Shown here: positions 46,790-59,400 of the stretch, piece after piece
Position numbering within the stretch: the stretch's first letter is position 1
Layout: every line of letters begins with the position of its first letter
Source: JAFLCL01 sp039809495
Lineage (GTDB): Bacteria > Myxococcota_A > Polyangia > Polyangiales > Sandaracinaceae
Direction of reading: 5' to 3'
Length of the DNA: 64,000 nucleotides
Assembly (NCBI GenBank): GCA_039809495.1
Contig: JBDHVC010000005.1
Location: 1-64,000 of the forward strand
The notes under the pieces: model-generated
Told to the model about the DNA's origin: nothing
The model's database searches: none
What the model saw: only the letters and a program-made list of their open reading frames with translations
Position numbers and translations under genes: made by a program

Positions 46790-47482
46790 ATGTACAAGCA
46801 CACGCAGGCGGGACAGGCCGAGCTCACGCCGCACGACGCGCTCCGCTACCTCAAGGAGGGCAACGAGCGCTTCCGCGCCAACCTCCGCGCGCATCGCAAC
46901 CTGCTCCAGCAGGTCAACGAGACGCGGCAGGGCCAGTTCCCGCTCGCCGCGATCCTGAGCTGCATCGACTCGCGCACCTCCGCCGAGCTCATCTTCGATC
47001 AGGGCCTCGGCGACGTCTTCTCGATCCGCATCGCGGGCGCCGTCGTCGACGACGACGTCATCGGCTCGATGGAGTACGCGACGAAGCTCGCGGGGGCGAA
47101 GCTCGTCGTCGTGCTCGGCCACTCCAACTGCGGCGCGATCCGGGGCGCCTGCGATCACGTCCAGCTCGGCAACCTCTCGACGCTCCTCAACAAGATCGAG
47201 CCCTCGATCTATCTCGCGCGCCGCGTCGGCACGGTGGACGCGGCCCAAGCCCACGCGCAGAACCCCGCGTTCGTCGCGCACGTGACGAAGGTCCAGGTCC
47301 ACCGCTCGCTCCAGGCGATCGTCGAGCACAGCGTCGTGCTCCGCGAGCTGATCGAGGCCGGCGAGGTCGGGCTCATCGGGGCGCACTACGACGTCGAGAC
47401 GGGCGAGGTCGAGTTCTACGCGTCGACCCTGCTCGTCGGCTCCATCCACCCGATCGACCCGAGCGCGATCACGTCGGGCTGA
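46790..47482 (+). CDS. Beta-class carbonic anhydrase
   Basis: 230 aa. The zinc ligands are complete: Cys 58 and Asp 60 in S-C-I-D-S-R, His 111 and Cys 114 in G-H-S-N-C-G-A. Interconverts CO2 and bicarbonate. Family stretches D-V-F-S-I-R-I-A-G-A-V and G-S-M-E-Y-A are present. No signal peptide, so cytosolic. It sits alone, divergent from pfa3. Bicarbonate is the substrate of acyl-CoA carboxylase, so a link with fatty-acid precursor supply is plausible but inferred. Confidence 0.95.
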   Translation: MYKHTQAGQAELTPHDALRYLKEGNERFRANLRAHRNLLQQVNETRQGQFPLAAILSCIDSRTSAELIFDQGLGDVFSIRIAGAVVDDDVIGSMEYATKLAGAKLVVVLGHSNCGAIRGACDHVQLGNLSTLLNKIEPSIYLARRVGTVDAAQAHAQNPAFVAHVTKVQVHRSLQAIVEHSVVLRELIEAGEVGLIGAHYDVETGEVEFYASTLLVGSIHPIDPSAITSG

Positions 47483-47525
47483 CGGCGCGGCGCGAGCGAC
47501 GGCTTACGTCGAGCGAGGCGCGCGG

Positions 47526-47530
<5 letters not shown>
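47478..47530. terminator. Inverted repeat around convergent stops
   Basis: GCTGAC (47478-47483) and GTCAGC (47525-47530) contain the two stop codons of the converging carbonic anhydrase and kinase genes, with 41 nt between them. Confidence 0.3.
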
Positions 47531-49409
<1,879 letters not shown>

Positions 49410-49418
49410 GCGCCTGGG

Positions 49419-49424
49419 AGGATA
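49419..49424 (-). promoter_or_regulatory. Candidate -10 box (TATCCT), 9 nt before TTG of the PEGA kinase
   Basis: On the minus strand TATCCT is followed after 9 nt by TTG (49409), the leaderless geometry seen at other genes. This decides my choice of start. Confidence 0.35.
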
Positions 49425-49449
49425 GCGCGAACGCCACCGGGTTGGCGCG

Positions 49450-50211
49450 TCAGCCCCCCGAGCCGCCACAGCGCAGGACGTCGATGAGCGTGATCGCGTC
49501 CGCGTGGACGACCGTCTCGATCGCCTCGAGGTCCCCGGACTCGTCGTAGCGAGGCCAGCCCGCGTCGGTGAGCCCGCACGTCGGCAAGACCGGCGACTCG
49601 ATGCGATAGCGGCCGGGCTCGACGTTCACGACGAACGCGGAGCCGGTGTCGTCGGTCCCCGGCGCGTCCCAGGAGGGGAGCCCCGCCGAGAGGTAGGCGA
49701 CCCGCACCTCATCGCCCGTGTCGAGGTTCCGAACCGTGAACCTCGTCCCGACGACGCTCCCGTCGTCCGCGGGGGCGGTTCGGAAGGCGATGTGGCCGCG
49801 CGCCGGATCCGGCGCCTCGCCGAGCACCCGCGCGATCGCGTTCACCGTCGTGCGATCGGCGAGGCGGGCGGTGACCCCGCGGTCGATGCTCCCGAACGTG
49901 GCGGTCGCCACCGTCGTCTGGTAGCGAGGCGCGCGCAGCTCCACGAGGACCTCGGTGTCCGCGGGGAGCCGCGCGCGCAGAAAGCCGTTCTCGTCCGTCG
50001 AGAGGCAGGGGCACTCCCGAGGCAGGAAGGGGCACACCTCCGCCTGCACCGGGCGCGTGTCGGAGACGTTGAGCGTCAGCCGCTGCACCGAGAGGTCGAT
50101 GATGATGGAGGGGTCGAAGCCCCCGCAGTATGCCGCCTCTGGCTCGGCGCACGCGCTCGAGAGCACCGCCGAGGCCCCCACGAACACCCAACCGATCCAG
50201 CTCGTTCGCAT
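49450..50211 (-). CDS. Lipoprotein, function unknown
   Basis: 253 aa from ATG 50211, only 2 nt after the preceding stop. Signal peptide with lipobox V-L-S-S-A-C. Beta-rich mature part with a carboxypeptidase-regulatory-like or fibronectin-like flavour (F-L-R-A-R-L-P-A-D-T-E-V-L-V-E-L and V-V-N-V-E-P-G-R-Y-R-I-E) and a few Cys pairs. Third gene of an operon with two other envelope genes. No specific family identified. Confidence 0.75.
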   Translation of the reverse strand: MRTSWIGWVFVGASAVLSSACAEPEAAYCGGFDPSIIIDLSVQRLTLNVSDTRPVQAEVCPFLPRECPCLSTDENGFLRARLPADTEVLVELRAPRYQTTVATATFGSIDRGVTARLADRTTVNAIARVLGEAPDPARGHIAFRTAPADDGSVVGTRFTVRNLDTGDEVRVAYLSAGLPSWDAPGTDDTGSAFVVNVEPGRYRIESPVLPTCGLTDAGWPRYDESGDLEAIETVVHADAITLIDVLRCGGSGG

Positions 50212-50213
50212 CG

Positions 50214-51929
50214 TCAGCTCCCCCTGCAGAGGTTCACGTCGTTGTCGCGGTAGATCACCGAGCTCGTGAGCACGCCGATCGAGGGGTTCGCCGCCGCGGC
50301 CAAGAGGGTGCCGCACGCGTTGTTCTCGATGAGGCCCTCGACCAGCTGGTTGATCACCCCGTCGCCGTCGACGCGAAGCCCCGCGTAGCCGCAGTCGTGC
50401 AGGCGAAACCCGAGCGCGTCGAGCTGTCCGCGGGCGCTCACCTCGATCCCGATCGAGTCGATCCCGTCCGCGCGGCCCCTCCCGATGACGTCGAGCTGCA
50501 CGACGTTGGCGGAGGCGTGCGGGTCGATCAGGAGCCCGCGTGACCCGAACCGATAGATGAGCACCCGCGCGGCGTCGAGCCTCGCGTCGGCGCCAACGCG
50601 GACGCCGATCCCGTCACCAGCGTTGACGCTCGTGTCCTGGATCGTCTCGAGCCAGGAGTCCTCGAGCCGAGCGCGCGCGCCCACGAGCTCGAGCCCGCTG
50701 CCTCGCAGCTGCGACAGGTAGAGCCGCCTGATCGTCACGCTCGCGGAGGCGATCCGGAGCCCGCGCAGGACCCCCTCGCGGCGCGAGCCGTCCACGCTCA
50801 CGTCGTCGAGCGTGCCGCAGAGCGTCGTCGACGAGCCGCACTCCAGATCGACGCCGACCCCTCGCCGCGGCTCGAGATGAACGCCGCGCAGCTCGTGCGG
50901 CGCGTCGCCGGGTCGCAGCTCCAGGCCGACCCGCGTCGTGCCGCGGACGGCGACGCCGCGCAGCGAGAGCGCGCCCCCCACCGATCGAAGGCCGGTGTCG
51001 CCCGCGTCGATCAGGGTGGCCGCGAGCGCGAGCGCGCCCCCGTTCGCCGCCTCGACCCCGATCGCGTGATCGGCGCGCACCCACGCGTCGACGAGCTCGA
51101 GCGACGCCGCGCCGCGCTCGGCGTCGACCCGCACCGCGCCGACGAGGACGACGCCGCGCGCGTGGGCGTCGTCGCCCCACACCTCGAGCGCCGCGTCGCC
51201 GTCCTCTGCCTGGACCGTCACGTCGGCGAGGGAGACGCCGCTCGCCTCGACGCGGAGCGTGCCGAGGACGCGCGTCGCGCTCGGGCAGACGCCGCGCAGC
51301 TCGACGCGGCGCGTGATGGCGGCCGGCGCGACGAATTCACCCGGCCCGAGGAGGACGAGGTCCTCGTCGAACCGAGAGGGCTCCTCGTCGAGCGCGCTCA
51401 GCGCCTCTTCGATGGTGCCGAAGGGGTGCTCGTCGCTTCCGTCACCGCCGACCGCGCCCGCGCGCACGTAGACGCCGCCGACGTCCGCGGGCGAGACCCC
51501 CGCGCCGCAGGCCGAGCCCGGCGCGCGGCACGCGCGCGCGCCTGGGAGGAAGCGCGCGTCGCCGGCGCACGCGTCCGGCGCGACCAAGCGAGCCTCGCAC
51601 CGCTGGCCGCCTCCCGCCATCGCGGCGACCGTGCCGTACGCGAGGTCGAGCTCCTCGTCGCGGAAGCAGCCGCTCGTCGCGGGGAGGAAGTCGATGCCCC
51701 CCTCGCAGCTCGCGAGGCAGCTCGGATCGGCGCAGTCGGTCTCGCCGTCGAGATCGTTGTCGATCATGTCGTTGCACAGAGGGCCCTCCTCGGGGGCCGC
51801 CGTGGGCAGATTGAGCACGGCCGTGCAGCTCGCGAGGGGGCTCACGGCCACGCTCGCGAGCGTGAGCGCGAAGAGCCACCGCGCGCCGCTCGTCACGCGC
51901 TCGCGCCGACGTCGGCTCGAGCGGCTCAC
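50214..51929 (-). CDS. Lipoprotein with parallel beta-helix domain
   Basis: 571 aa from GTG 51929, which overlaps the upstream stop (GTGA), a strong reason for this start. Lipobox S-P-L-A-S-C. A Cys-rich segment near residue 50 reads C-N-D-M-I-D-N-D-L-D-G-E-T-D-C, a putative Ca-binding motif common in myxobacterial surface proteins. From about 170 on it is a long right-handed beta-helix: G-T-I-E-E-A-L-S-A-L typical of the pectin-lyase-like DUF1565 start, then repeated coils of 20-25 residues. Function unknown; surface location inferred. Middle gene of the operon. Confidence 0.78.
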   Translation of the reverse strand: MSRSSRRRRERVTSGARWLFALTLASVAVSPLASCTAVLNLPTAAPEEGPLCNDMIDNDLDGETDCADPSCLASCEGGIDFLPATSGCFRDEELDLAYGTVAAMAGGGQRCEARLVAPDACAGDARFLPGARACRAPGSACGAGVSPADVGGVYVRAGAVGGDGSDEHPFGTIEEALSALDEEPSRFDEDLVLLGPGEFVAPAAITRRVELRGVCPSATRVLGTLRVEASGVSLADVTVQAEDGDAALEVWGDDAHARGVVLVGAVRVDAERGAASLELVDAWVRADHAIGVEAANGGALALAATLIDAGDTGLRSVGGALSLRGVAVRGTTRVGLELRPGDAPHELRGVHLEPRRGVGVDLECGSSTTLCGTLDDVSVDGSRREGVLRGLRIASASVTIRRLYLSQLRGSGLELVGARARLEDSWLETIQDTSVNAGDGIGVRVGADARLDAARVLIYRFGSRGLLIDPHASANVVQLDVIGRGRADGIDSIGIEVSARGQLDALGFRLHDCGYAGLRVDGDGVINQLVEGLIENNACGTLLAAAANPSIGVLTSSVIYRDNDVNLCRGS

Positions 51930-53323
51930 CGCGGCCTCCGGGTGAGCGTCCCGCTCGAGACCCGCGCGGCGGAGCCGTCGAGCCCCACGACGAAGAGGAT
52001 CACCGCGCCCCCGAGCGCCGCGACGCCCACGCCGAAGCTGACGTCCGCGCCGAGCCCGAGCGCGCTCGCGCGGTCGCGGAGGTCGGCGAGGCGAACGCCC
52101 GCGACGCGGCTCGCGCCCGATCGGTCGAGCTCGGGGAGCGCGTTCCAGCGAGCGTGAAACGCGTCGGCGCTCTCGAGGCCGAGGCCGCCGAGGACGGCTC
52201 CCACGACGAGCGCGGCGAGGCCCGCGCCGCCGACGATCCAGGGCCACGGCGACGCCTCCTCCGGGGCTCTCACCAGGTCCACCGTCATCCACGATCGGGA
52301 GCTCGCCTCGACGTCGACGCGGCCCGTCCACGGCACGTAGCCGGGCGCGTGGACGCGGAGGTCGTACCCGTCGACGGCGAGATCGCCGAGCACGACCGGC
52401 GCGAAGCCGACCGGCGTGCCGTCGAGCTCCACCACGGCCTCGCCGATGTTCGTCGTCACCGTCAGATCGCCCGTCGGCGCTGGGAGCCGCTCGAGCTCGA
52501 TCGGCACCGTGCTCTCTTCGCCGGCGACGACGGTCGCGAGCGTCCGCGCGCTCCGGTACCCCTCCGCGCTGGCGACGATCTCCACCCGCCCGGGCGGCAC
52601 GCTCGCTCGGAGCGGTGCGTCTCCGGACGCGAGCTCCGCCCCGCTCGCGTCGAGGAGCGCGACGCGGCTCCCCGCCGGCGCGTCGACGACGAGCGAGCCC
52701 ACGATGAGCGCGGGCTCGAGCGCGGCGACGACCTCGCGCCCGACGACCGCCTCGACCTCGAGCTCGGCGCGCTCATGCCCAACGAGCTCGACCCACACGC
52801 GGTGTCGGCCGGGGCTGAGCGCGAGCACGCGAGGCGTCTCGCCGTAGCTCCCATGCTCGCGCTGATCGACGAAGATGCTCGCGCCCTCGGGCGTCGACCG
52901 CACGGCCACCCGGGCGACGCGCGGCATCAGCGCCTCGAGTGACGACGTCGCGAAGCGCCGCCGCTCCTCGACGCCCTCCGCGTCGTCGCTCGCGTCGAGG
53001 TACTCCTGAAGGAAGAAGAACGCGTCGTCGTTGCGCGACATCCGCAGGAAACAGAGCCCGATGTTGAACACCGTGCGCGGGTTGGGGCTCAAGCGCTCGG
53101 CCGCCATGAATTCGCGGACGGCCAGGTCGAAGCGGCCCGCCGCGTAGAAGCGGCTGCCCTGCTCGTGGTAGAAGCGCGACATCGCCGCGTCGTCCGCGCG
53201 AGCCGCCTTCGGGGCGAGGCAGAGCGCCGAGGCGAAGAGGAGCTGTGCGAGCAGCAGGCGGCGCGCGCGCGATCGAGCGACTCGATCCGCATCGGCTCGA
53301 CGGCCCGCTCGCCACCAGCTCAT
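51926..53323 (-). CDS. TPR and PEGA-domain envelope protein
   Basis: 465 aa from ATG 53323, chosen because an extended -10 (TGCTAGGGT) ends 8 nt upstream; ATG 53341 is the alternative. A signal peptide (A-Q-L-L-F-A-S-A-L-C-L-A) is followed by TPR units (F-Y-A-A-G-R-F-D-L-A-V-R-E-F, then T-V-F-N-I-G-L-C-F). Two PEGA-like beta domains come next (R-S-T-P-E-G-A-S-I-F-V-D and T-T-N-I-G-E-A-V-V-E-L-D-G-T-P-V-G). Two transmembrane helices lie near the C-terminus. It is the first gene of a coupled three-gene operon placed between pfa2 and the PEGA kinase. Confidence 0.8.
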   Translation of the reverse strand: MSWWRAGRRADADRVARSRARRLLLAQLLFASALCLAPKAARADDAAMSRFYHEQGSRFYAAGRFDLAVREFMAAERLSPNPRTVFNIGLCFLRMSRNDDAFFFLQEYLDASDDAEGVEERRRFATSSLEALMPRVARVAVRSTPEGASIFVDQREHGSYGETPRVLALSPGRHRVWVELVGHERAELEVEAVVGREVVAALEPALIVGSLVVDAPAGSRVALLDASGAELASGDAPLRASVPPGRVEIVASAEGYRSARTLATVVAGEESTVPIELERLPAPTGDLTVTTNIGEAVVELDGTPVGFAPVVLGDLAVDGYDLRVHAPGYVPWTGRVDVEASSRSWMTVDLVRAPEEASPWPWIVGGAGLAALVVGAVLGGLGLESADAFHARWNALPELDRSGASRVAGVRLADLRDRASALGLGADVSFGVGVAALGGAVILFVVGLDGSAARVSSGTLTRRPR

Positions 53324-53331
53324 CGCGGGAG

Positions 53332-53340
53332 ACCCTAGCA
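53332..53340 (-). promoter_or_regulatory. Extended -10 (TGCTAGGGT), 8 nt before the TPR/PEGA start
   Basis: This is the same 9-mer as upstream of carbonic anhydrase, in the same position relative to the start codon. Confidence 0.4.
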
Positions 53341-53413
53341 TCCGTCGAGGCGTAGCCGGGATCCAGCCGCGGGGACGGTGCGCCTGGCCGCCCGAGCGAC
53401 CCGGCGCATGCTG

Positions 53414-56400
53414 TCACTCCGCGATCGCCGCCGCGCTCGCGCGAGCCAGCTCCGCCCGGCTCCCTGGCAGCACGAAGACCTCGAGCCCCTCGAGCCGCGC
53501 GACGAGCGCGCCCGCCTCGTCGCGGAGCTCGACGTCGAAGCGCGCCTTCTCGGCCTGCGCGCCGCGCGCGTGGACGCTCGCCGTCACGACCCCTCGCGGC
53601 CGAGGCGAGCGCCCCGGGACGAAGCGCGCGATCGAGGTGGGCAGCGAGGCCCCGTGGTGCGTGTGCTTCGTCCGATGGACCGCGAGCTGGAGCGCGCCGT
53701 CGAGGAGCGCCCCGTCGGTCGGCGCGCCCTCGTCCTTCGCCCAGCCGAGCGCGTCGCGCCCGATGAGCGTGCCGCGGATCCCGCGCTCGCTCTCGCCCTC
53801 GATCTCCCGGATCGCGTGGAAGAGCGGGCCGTGGAAGAGCACGAAGCCGTCGTAGACGACGTCGTCGAGCGGCGCGAGCGGGCCAAGATCGCCGAGGCTC
53901 GGCGCCTCGAGCGGCGCGCCGAAGCGCACCTTCGCCGCGTAGTGGCGCGGCGCCCCCGCCCCGGCGAGGAGCTGGAGCGAGACGACGTCGCCCGGGGCGC
54001 TCTCCGCGAGGACGACGAAGCGATCGCCCGGGCCAGCGCCGGGCGCGCCGTCCGGCCCGTCGAAGTGCGCGAGCCGGATCCCCTTGAGCACCGCGAGGTC
54101 GCGGAGCTCGGCGATCGGCTCGCCGGGGCGGAGCGCCCTCGCCGCCCGGAGCAAGAGGTCGAGCGCGGTCACCGCGGGGAGGACGGGCGCCCCCTTCACG
54201 CGGTGACTATCGACGAAAGGGTGGGACGACCCCGAGATCCGCGCCTCGAAGCGCTCGGTCTGCGGCGCGCTCTCGCCCCCCTCGGCGAGGAGCGCCTCGG
54301 GTCGAGGCTCGCCGCCGAGCACGATCTCGACGTCGTCCGGCGCTCCCCGCGTGAGCTCGTCGCTCATCCAGCGCGCGCCCTCCTCGAGCCCGATCAGGCG
54401 CACGCCGAGCTTCTCGAAGCGCGCCTTGAGCGCCGGGCTCACCATACCTCCCTCCCAGGGCCCCCAGCCGAGCGAGCGGGCGACGACCGCCTCGCCGAGC
54501 GCGCGCCGCCTTCTCGCCTCGTGCGAGGCGACCTTGTTCAGGATCTCGTTCGCGCTCGCGTAGTCGCACTGGCCGACGTTGCCCGTGCGCGCCGCGACCG
54601 ACGAGAACATCACGATCGCGCGGAGCGGATCGGCCTTCGTCGCCTGGAGCAGCGCGTCGAGCCCGCGCACCTTCGTGTCGAGCACCCGATCCCACTGCGC
54701 GTCGGTCTTCTCCGCGATGAGGCGATCCGCGATGACGCCCGCGCCGTGGACGATCGCGCGGATCGGGCCCCACTCCGCGCGCACGCGCTCGAGCGCCAAC
54801 GCTACGCCGACGGCGTCCTGCACATCGAGCGGGACGTAGCGGGCGTCGCCGCCCGCCGCGCGACAGGCCTCGAGCGTCGCGCGGATCTCGCGACCAGCCC
54901 GGATCCGCTCGACGCGCTTGCCGAGCTCCGGGGGCGTCAGCACCTCGCCGCGCGCCTTCGCGAGCTCGAGCACCGCGCGCTTGAGCTCCGCGTCGCTCGA
55001 GAAGCGCGCGAGCGCGGGGTCCTCGGGCTCGAGGGCGCTCCGACCGAGGAGCACCGCGCGGGCCCCCGTGCGGCGCACGAGCTCGATCACGCAGCCGGCC
55101 GTCACGCCTCGCGCGCCGCCGCTCACCACGACGACGTCGCCGCGCTCGAGGACGCTCGGGCCGTCCTCGACGCGCCGCGCGACGCTCTCGAGCGCGACCC
55201 GCTCGCCGCTCGCGCGGAGCCCCACCTCCGGCTCGACGCCGCCCTGGACGAGCTCGTCCGCGAGCCGCTCGGCGAGCTCGGGCGCGCTCGAGCCCGCGCC
55301 GCCCTCGAGATCGATCACGCGCACGCTGGCGCGCGGCCACTCCTGGCGGGCGGTCTTCACGAGCCCGCTCGCGCCGCCGAGCCAGGCGCGCGGGCTGCCG
55401 GTGAGGCCGAAGTCACCGCCGAGATCCTCGACGACGATGTAAGCGCCCGAGGCGCCCGTCCCCTTCGCGCCGAGCCGGGGCGCGAGCGCGCGGGCCAGCT
55501 GGAAGCTCGCCCGGAGCGTCGCGAGCGCCGCCTCGAGCGAGGCGTCGGCCGGGGCGCCGAGCGGCGAGAGATCGATCACCGCGTCGGTGTCGGGGCCGAG
55601 CGACGTCGCGGCGCGCGCCGGGAGCCCGCGACGCGCGAGCGCGGCGGCGAGCGGCGAAGCGAGCGGCGAGCCGACGACGACGAGGTCGCGCGCGCCGAGC
55701 AGACCCTCGCGGACGAGCCCCGTCGCGGGACGCGCGACGGCGCGCAGCACCCAGCGCAGGCCGTCGGCGGTCTTGGGGACGGGCTCTCGCCCTCGGTCCG
55801 ATAAAGCGCTCAGCGCGCTCGAGGTGCGCGCGTCGCGCGTCGCGTTCGCGCCGCCGTCTCCGAGCGCGCGGCGCAGCCGCTCCACGATCTCGCCCACCGT
55901 CCGGAGCGCGCCCAGCTCCGCCGGATCGATCTCCGCGAGCCCCGGCGCGCGCTCGCGCACCGCGCTCAGGATCTCGACCCGCTTGATCGAGTCGATCCCC
56001 AGGTCCGCCTCGAGCTCCATCGACGGCGTGATCATCTCCGCCGGATAGCCCGTCTTCTCCGCCACCACCGCGAGCATCGTCTGCTCGAGATCCACGCTCT
56101 TCGCCGCGCTCGCGGCGGGCGCGGGGGCCGACACCGCGGAGGGCGACGCGGAGGGCGACGCCGGCGCGCCTGCGAGCGAGCGGCGCAGCCGCTCCACGAT
56201 CTCGCCCACCGTCCGCAGCGCGCCCAGCTCCGCCGGATCGATCTCCGCGAGCCCCGGCGCGCGCTCGCGCACCGCGCTCAGGATCTCGACCCGCTTGATC
56301 GAGTCGATCCCCAGATCCGCCTCGAGCTCCATCGACGGCGTGATCATCTCCGCCGGATAGCCCGTCTTCTCCGCCACCACGGCGAGCATCGTCTGCTCGA

Positions 56401-59400
56401 GATCCACGCTCTTCGCCGCGCTCACGGCGGGCGCGGGGGCTGGCGTCGGAGGGGGCGCCACGACCGGCGCCGCCACCGCCCTCGGCGAGGGCGCGGGAGC
56501 GGGCGCGACGAAGGACGGCGCGAGCGCGACGAAGGACGGCGCGGGCGGCGCCACGGGCGCGCTCGGCCAGGACGGCGCGCTCACGCTCGGGGCGGGGAGC
56601 GACGGCGGGACGCTCGGCGAGAGCGAGACGCTCGCGCTCGCGCCAGCGAGCGAGGCGAGCGAGAGGAAGCTCGCCTCGCTCGCGCGCAGGAAGGCCGCGT
56701 GCGCCTCCGCCATCGAGCGGGCGAAGCTCGCGTGCGTCTCCGCCGTCTGCCGCTGCGCCTCGGCGTAGACCCCGAGCCAGGCCGCGGAGGGCGAGACGCC
56801 GTGCGAAGAACCGTTCGATCGATCGTCGTTCATGGGTGCTCTCGTGGACATCGGTGTGCGCGGCGACGCGCCATGGGAGGGTTCGCTGGACGCAGCGCGC
56901 GCTGGGGCGTGGGGCGCTGGCGCGCTCGACGTCGAGGCCGGGGGCGCCGAGGCGGAGGACGTCACCGCGACGCGCGCGGTGATCGCGGCCGAGGGCGACG
57001 AGGGAGCTGGCGATGGCGCCGTGGCGGCGACGCTCGGACGCGGCGCGAGGTTCGGCGCGGGCAGCGCCCGCGCGCCCCCCTTGGGCGGATACGGCTTGCC
57101 GTAGTTCGAGCCGTTGAGCGCGAGCGTCATCTTCGGCGCCGCGCGCGAGCGCGGATCGATGGGCCGCTCGAAGCGCTCCCAGAGCGAGGCGAGCGAGAGC
57201 GGCAGGCCGAGGACGGCGAGGCGCCCGAGCGCGATGGCCAGCGTCGTCTCGCCGCGCTGCCCGCGCTTGTCGACGGCGACGGCGTGGTGCGCCCGGCCCT
57301 CGAGGATCTTCCCCACGAGGCGCGTGAGCACCCCGTTGGCGCCGACCTCGACGAAGGTCCGCACGCCCATGGCGTAGAGCCGCTCGATCGACTCGACGAA
57401 GCGGACCGGCGCGCCGAGCTGGCTCGCGAGCAGGCGCTTCGCGCTCGCGGCGTCGCTCGGGTAGGCGTCCGCCGTCGCGTTCGCGATCACGGGGATCGAG
57501 GGGGCGCCGAAGGCGATCCCCTCGAGGAAGGCGGCGAAGGGCGCGATCGCGCCCTCGACGATCGGCGAGTGGAAGGCCGTGGCGACCTCGAGGCGCTTCG
57601 TCGTGAGGCCCTTCGCGCGGAAGATCGCCTCCGCCTGCTCGATGGCCTGCGTGCTGCCCGAGACGACCACCTGATCGGGGGCGTTGTGGTTCGCGATCAC
57701 GACGTCGAGCTTCGAGCCCTCGACGAGCGCGGCGACCTCGTCGCGCGAGCCGATGACGGCGCTCATCGAGCCCTGGCTCGTCCGCGCGGCGTCGCGCATC
57801 CGCTCGCCGCGAGCGCGCGCGACGCGGAGCGCGTCCTCGGCCGAGAGCGCCCCCGCGGCGTGGAGCGCCATCACCTCGCCGAAGCTGTGACCGGCGACGG
57901 CGGCGGGGACGAGCCCGAGCTGCGTGAGCAGCCGATGGATCCCGAGGCTCACCGCCCCGAGCGCCGGCTGCGCCCACTCGGTCGCCTTGATGCGCTCGGC
58001 CTGAGCCGCCTGCTCCGCCGCGTCGAACGATCGACGTGGGAAGACCACCTCGTCGAGCCGCGCCGAGGCCTCCATCGGGACGCTCGCGGCCAGCGCCCAC
58101 GCGCTCTGGACCGCCTCGTAGGTCATCGCGAGGTCCTTGCCCATCGCGAGGTACTGCGAGCCCTGCCCCGGGAAGAGGAACGCGAGCTTCCCCGCCTCGG
58201 CGCGCGCCTCGAACGAGGTGCCGTTCGGGAGCGCGAAGGAGCGCTCCCCGCTCGCGATCCGCAGCGCCGCGTCGCGCAGCCGCTCGGCGAGCGCCCGATC
58301 GCCGTCGGCGACGACGGCGAGGCGCGCGCCCTCGCCCTCGAGCGAGCGACCTTGGCTCTCGTAGGCGAGCGCGCGGAGCATCGCGCGCTCGCCGAGGCCG
58401 AGCGTGCGGCCCTCGCCGAGCGTCCGCTCGATCTCCGAGGCCATCGCCTGCGCGGACGCCGCGAGCTGCTGCGCGTCGGCCGCCTGGAGCAGGACCACCT
58501 CCGCCGGGCTCGAGCGCAGGAGCGGCGCGCGATCGGCCGGGCCGGTGTACTCCTCGATGACGGCGTGGAAGTTCGTGCCTCCGAACCCGAACGACGAGAC
58601 GCCGGCGCGGCGCGGGTGCTCGCCCGTCGTCACCCACGGGCGCGCCTCGGTGTTCAGGTAGAACGGCGAGTCCTCGAGCTCGAGCTTCGGGCTCGGGCGC
58701 TCGATCTTGATGGTCGGCGGGAGCACCTTGTGGTGGACCGCGAGCACGGCCTTGATGAGGCTCGCCGCGCCCGCCGCCGACTTCGTGTGGCCGATCTGGC
58801 TCTTCACGCTGCCGAGCGCGCACCAGCGCGTGCTCCTGCCCTCGGCCTCACGCCGCTCGCGCGCCTCCGCGAAGGCGATCCGGAGCCCCTCGAATTCGGC
58901 GGCGTCGCCCGCCTTCGTGCCCGTGCCGTGGGCCTCGATGAGCTCGACGGTCTCCGGGCCGAAGCCGGCCGACGCGTAGCAGCGCTCGATCGCGCGCGCC
59001 TGCCCCTTCGAGAGCGGCGCGTAGACGCTGAGCGCCTTGCCGTCGGAGCTCGAGCCGAGGCCGCGGATCACCGCGTAGATGTGATCCCCGTCGCGCTCGG
59101 CGTCCTCGAGGCGCTTGAGCGCGAGCATCCCGAGGCCCTCGCCGAGCATCGTGCCGTCCGCCTGATCGCTGAACGGGCGGCAGTCCCCCGACGGACTGAG
59201 CGCCGGGGTCTTCGAGAAGCACATGTACATGAAGATGTCGTTCATCGTGTCGCAGCCGCCCGCGATCACGAGATCCGACTGGCCGAGCGCGAGCTCGTTC
59301 ACCGCCATCGAGAGGGCGCTCATCGTCGAGGCGCACGCGGCGTCGGTCACGCAGTTCGTGCCGCCGAGATCGAGGCGGTTCGCGATGCGACCGGCGACGA

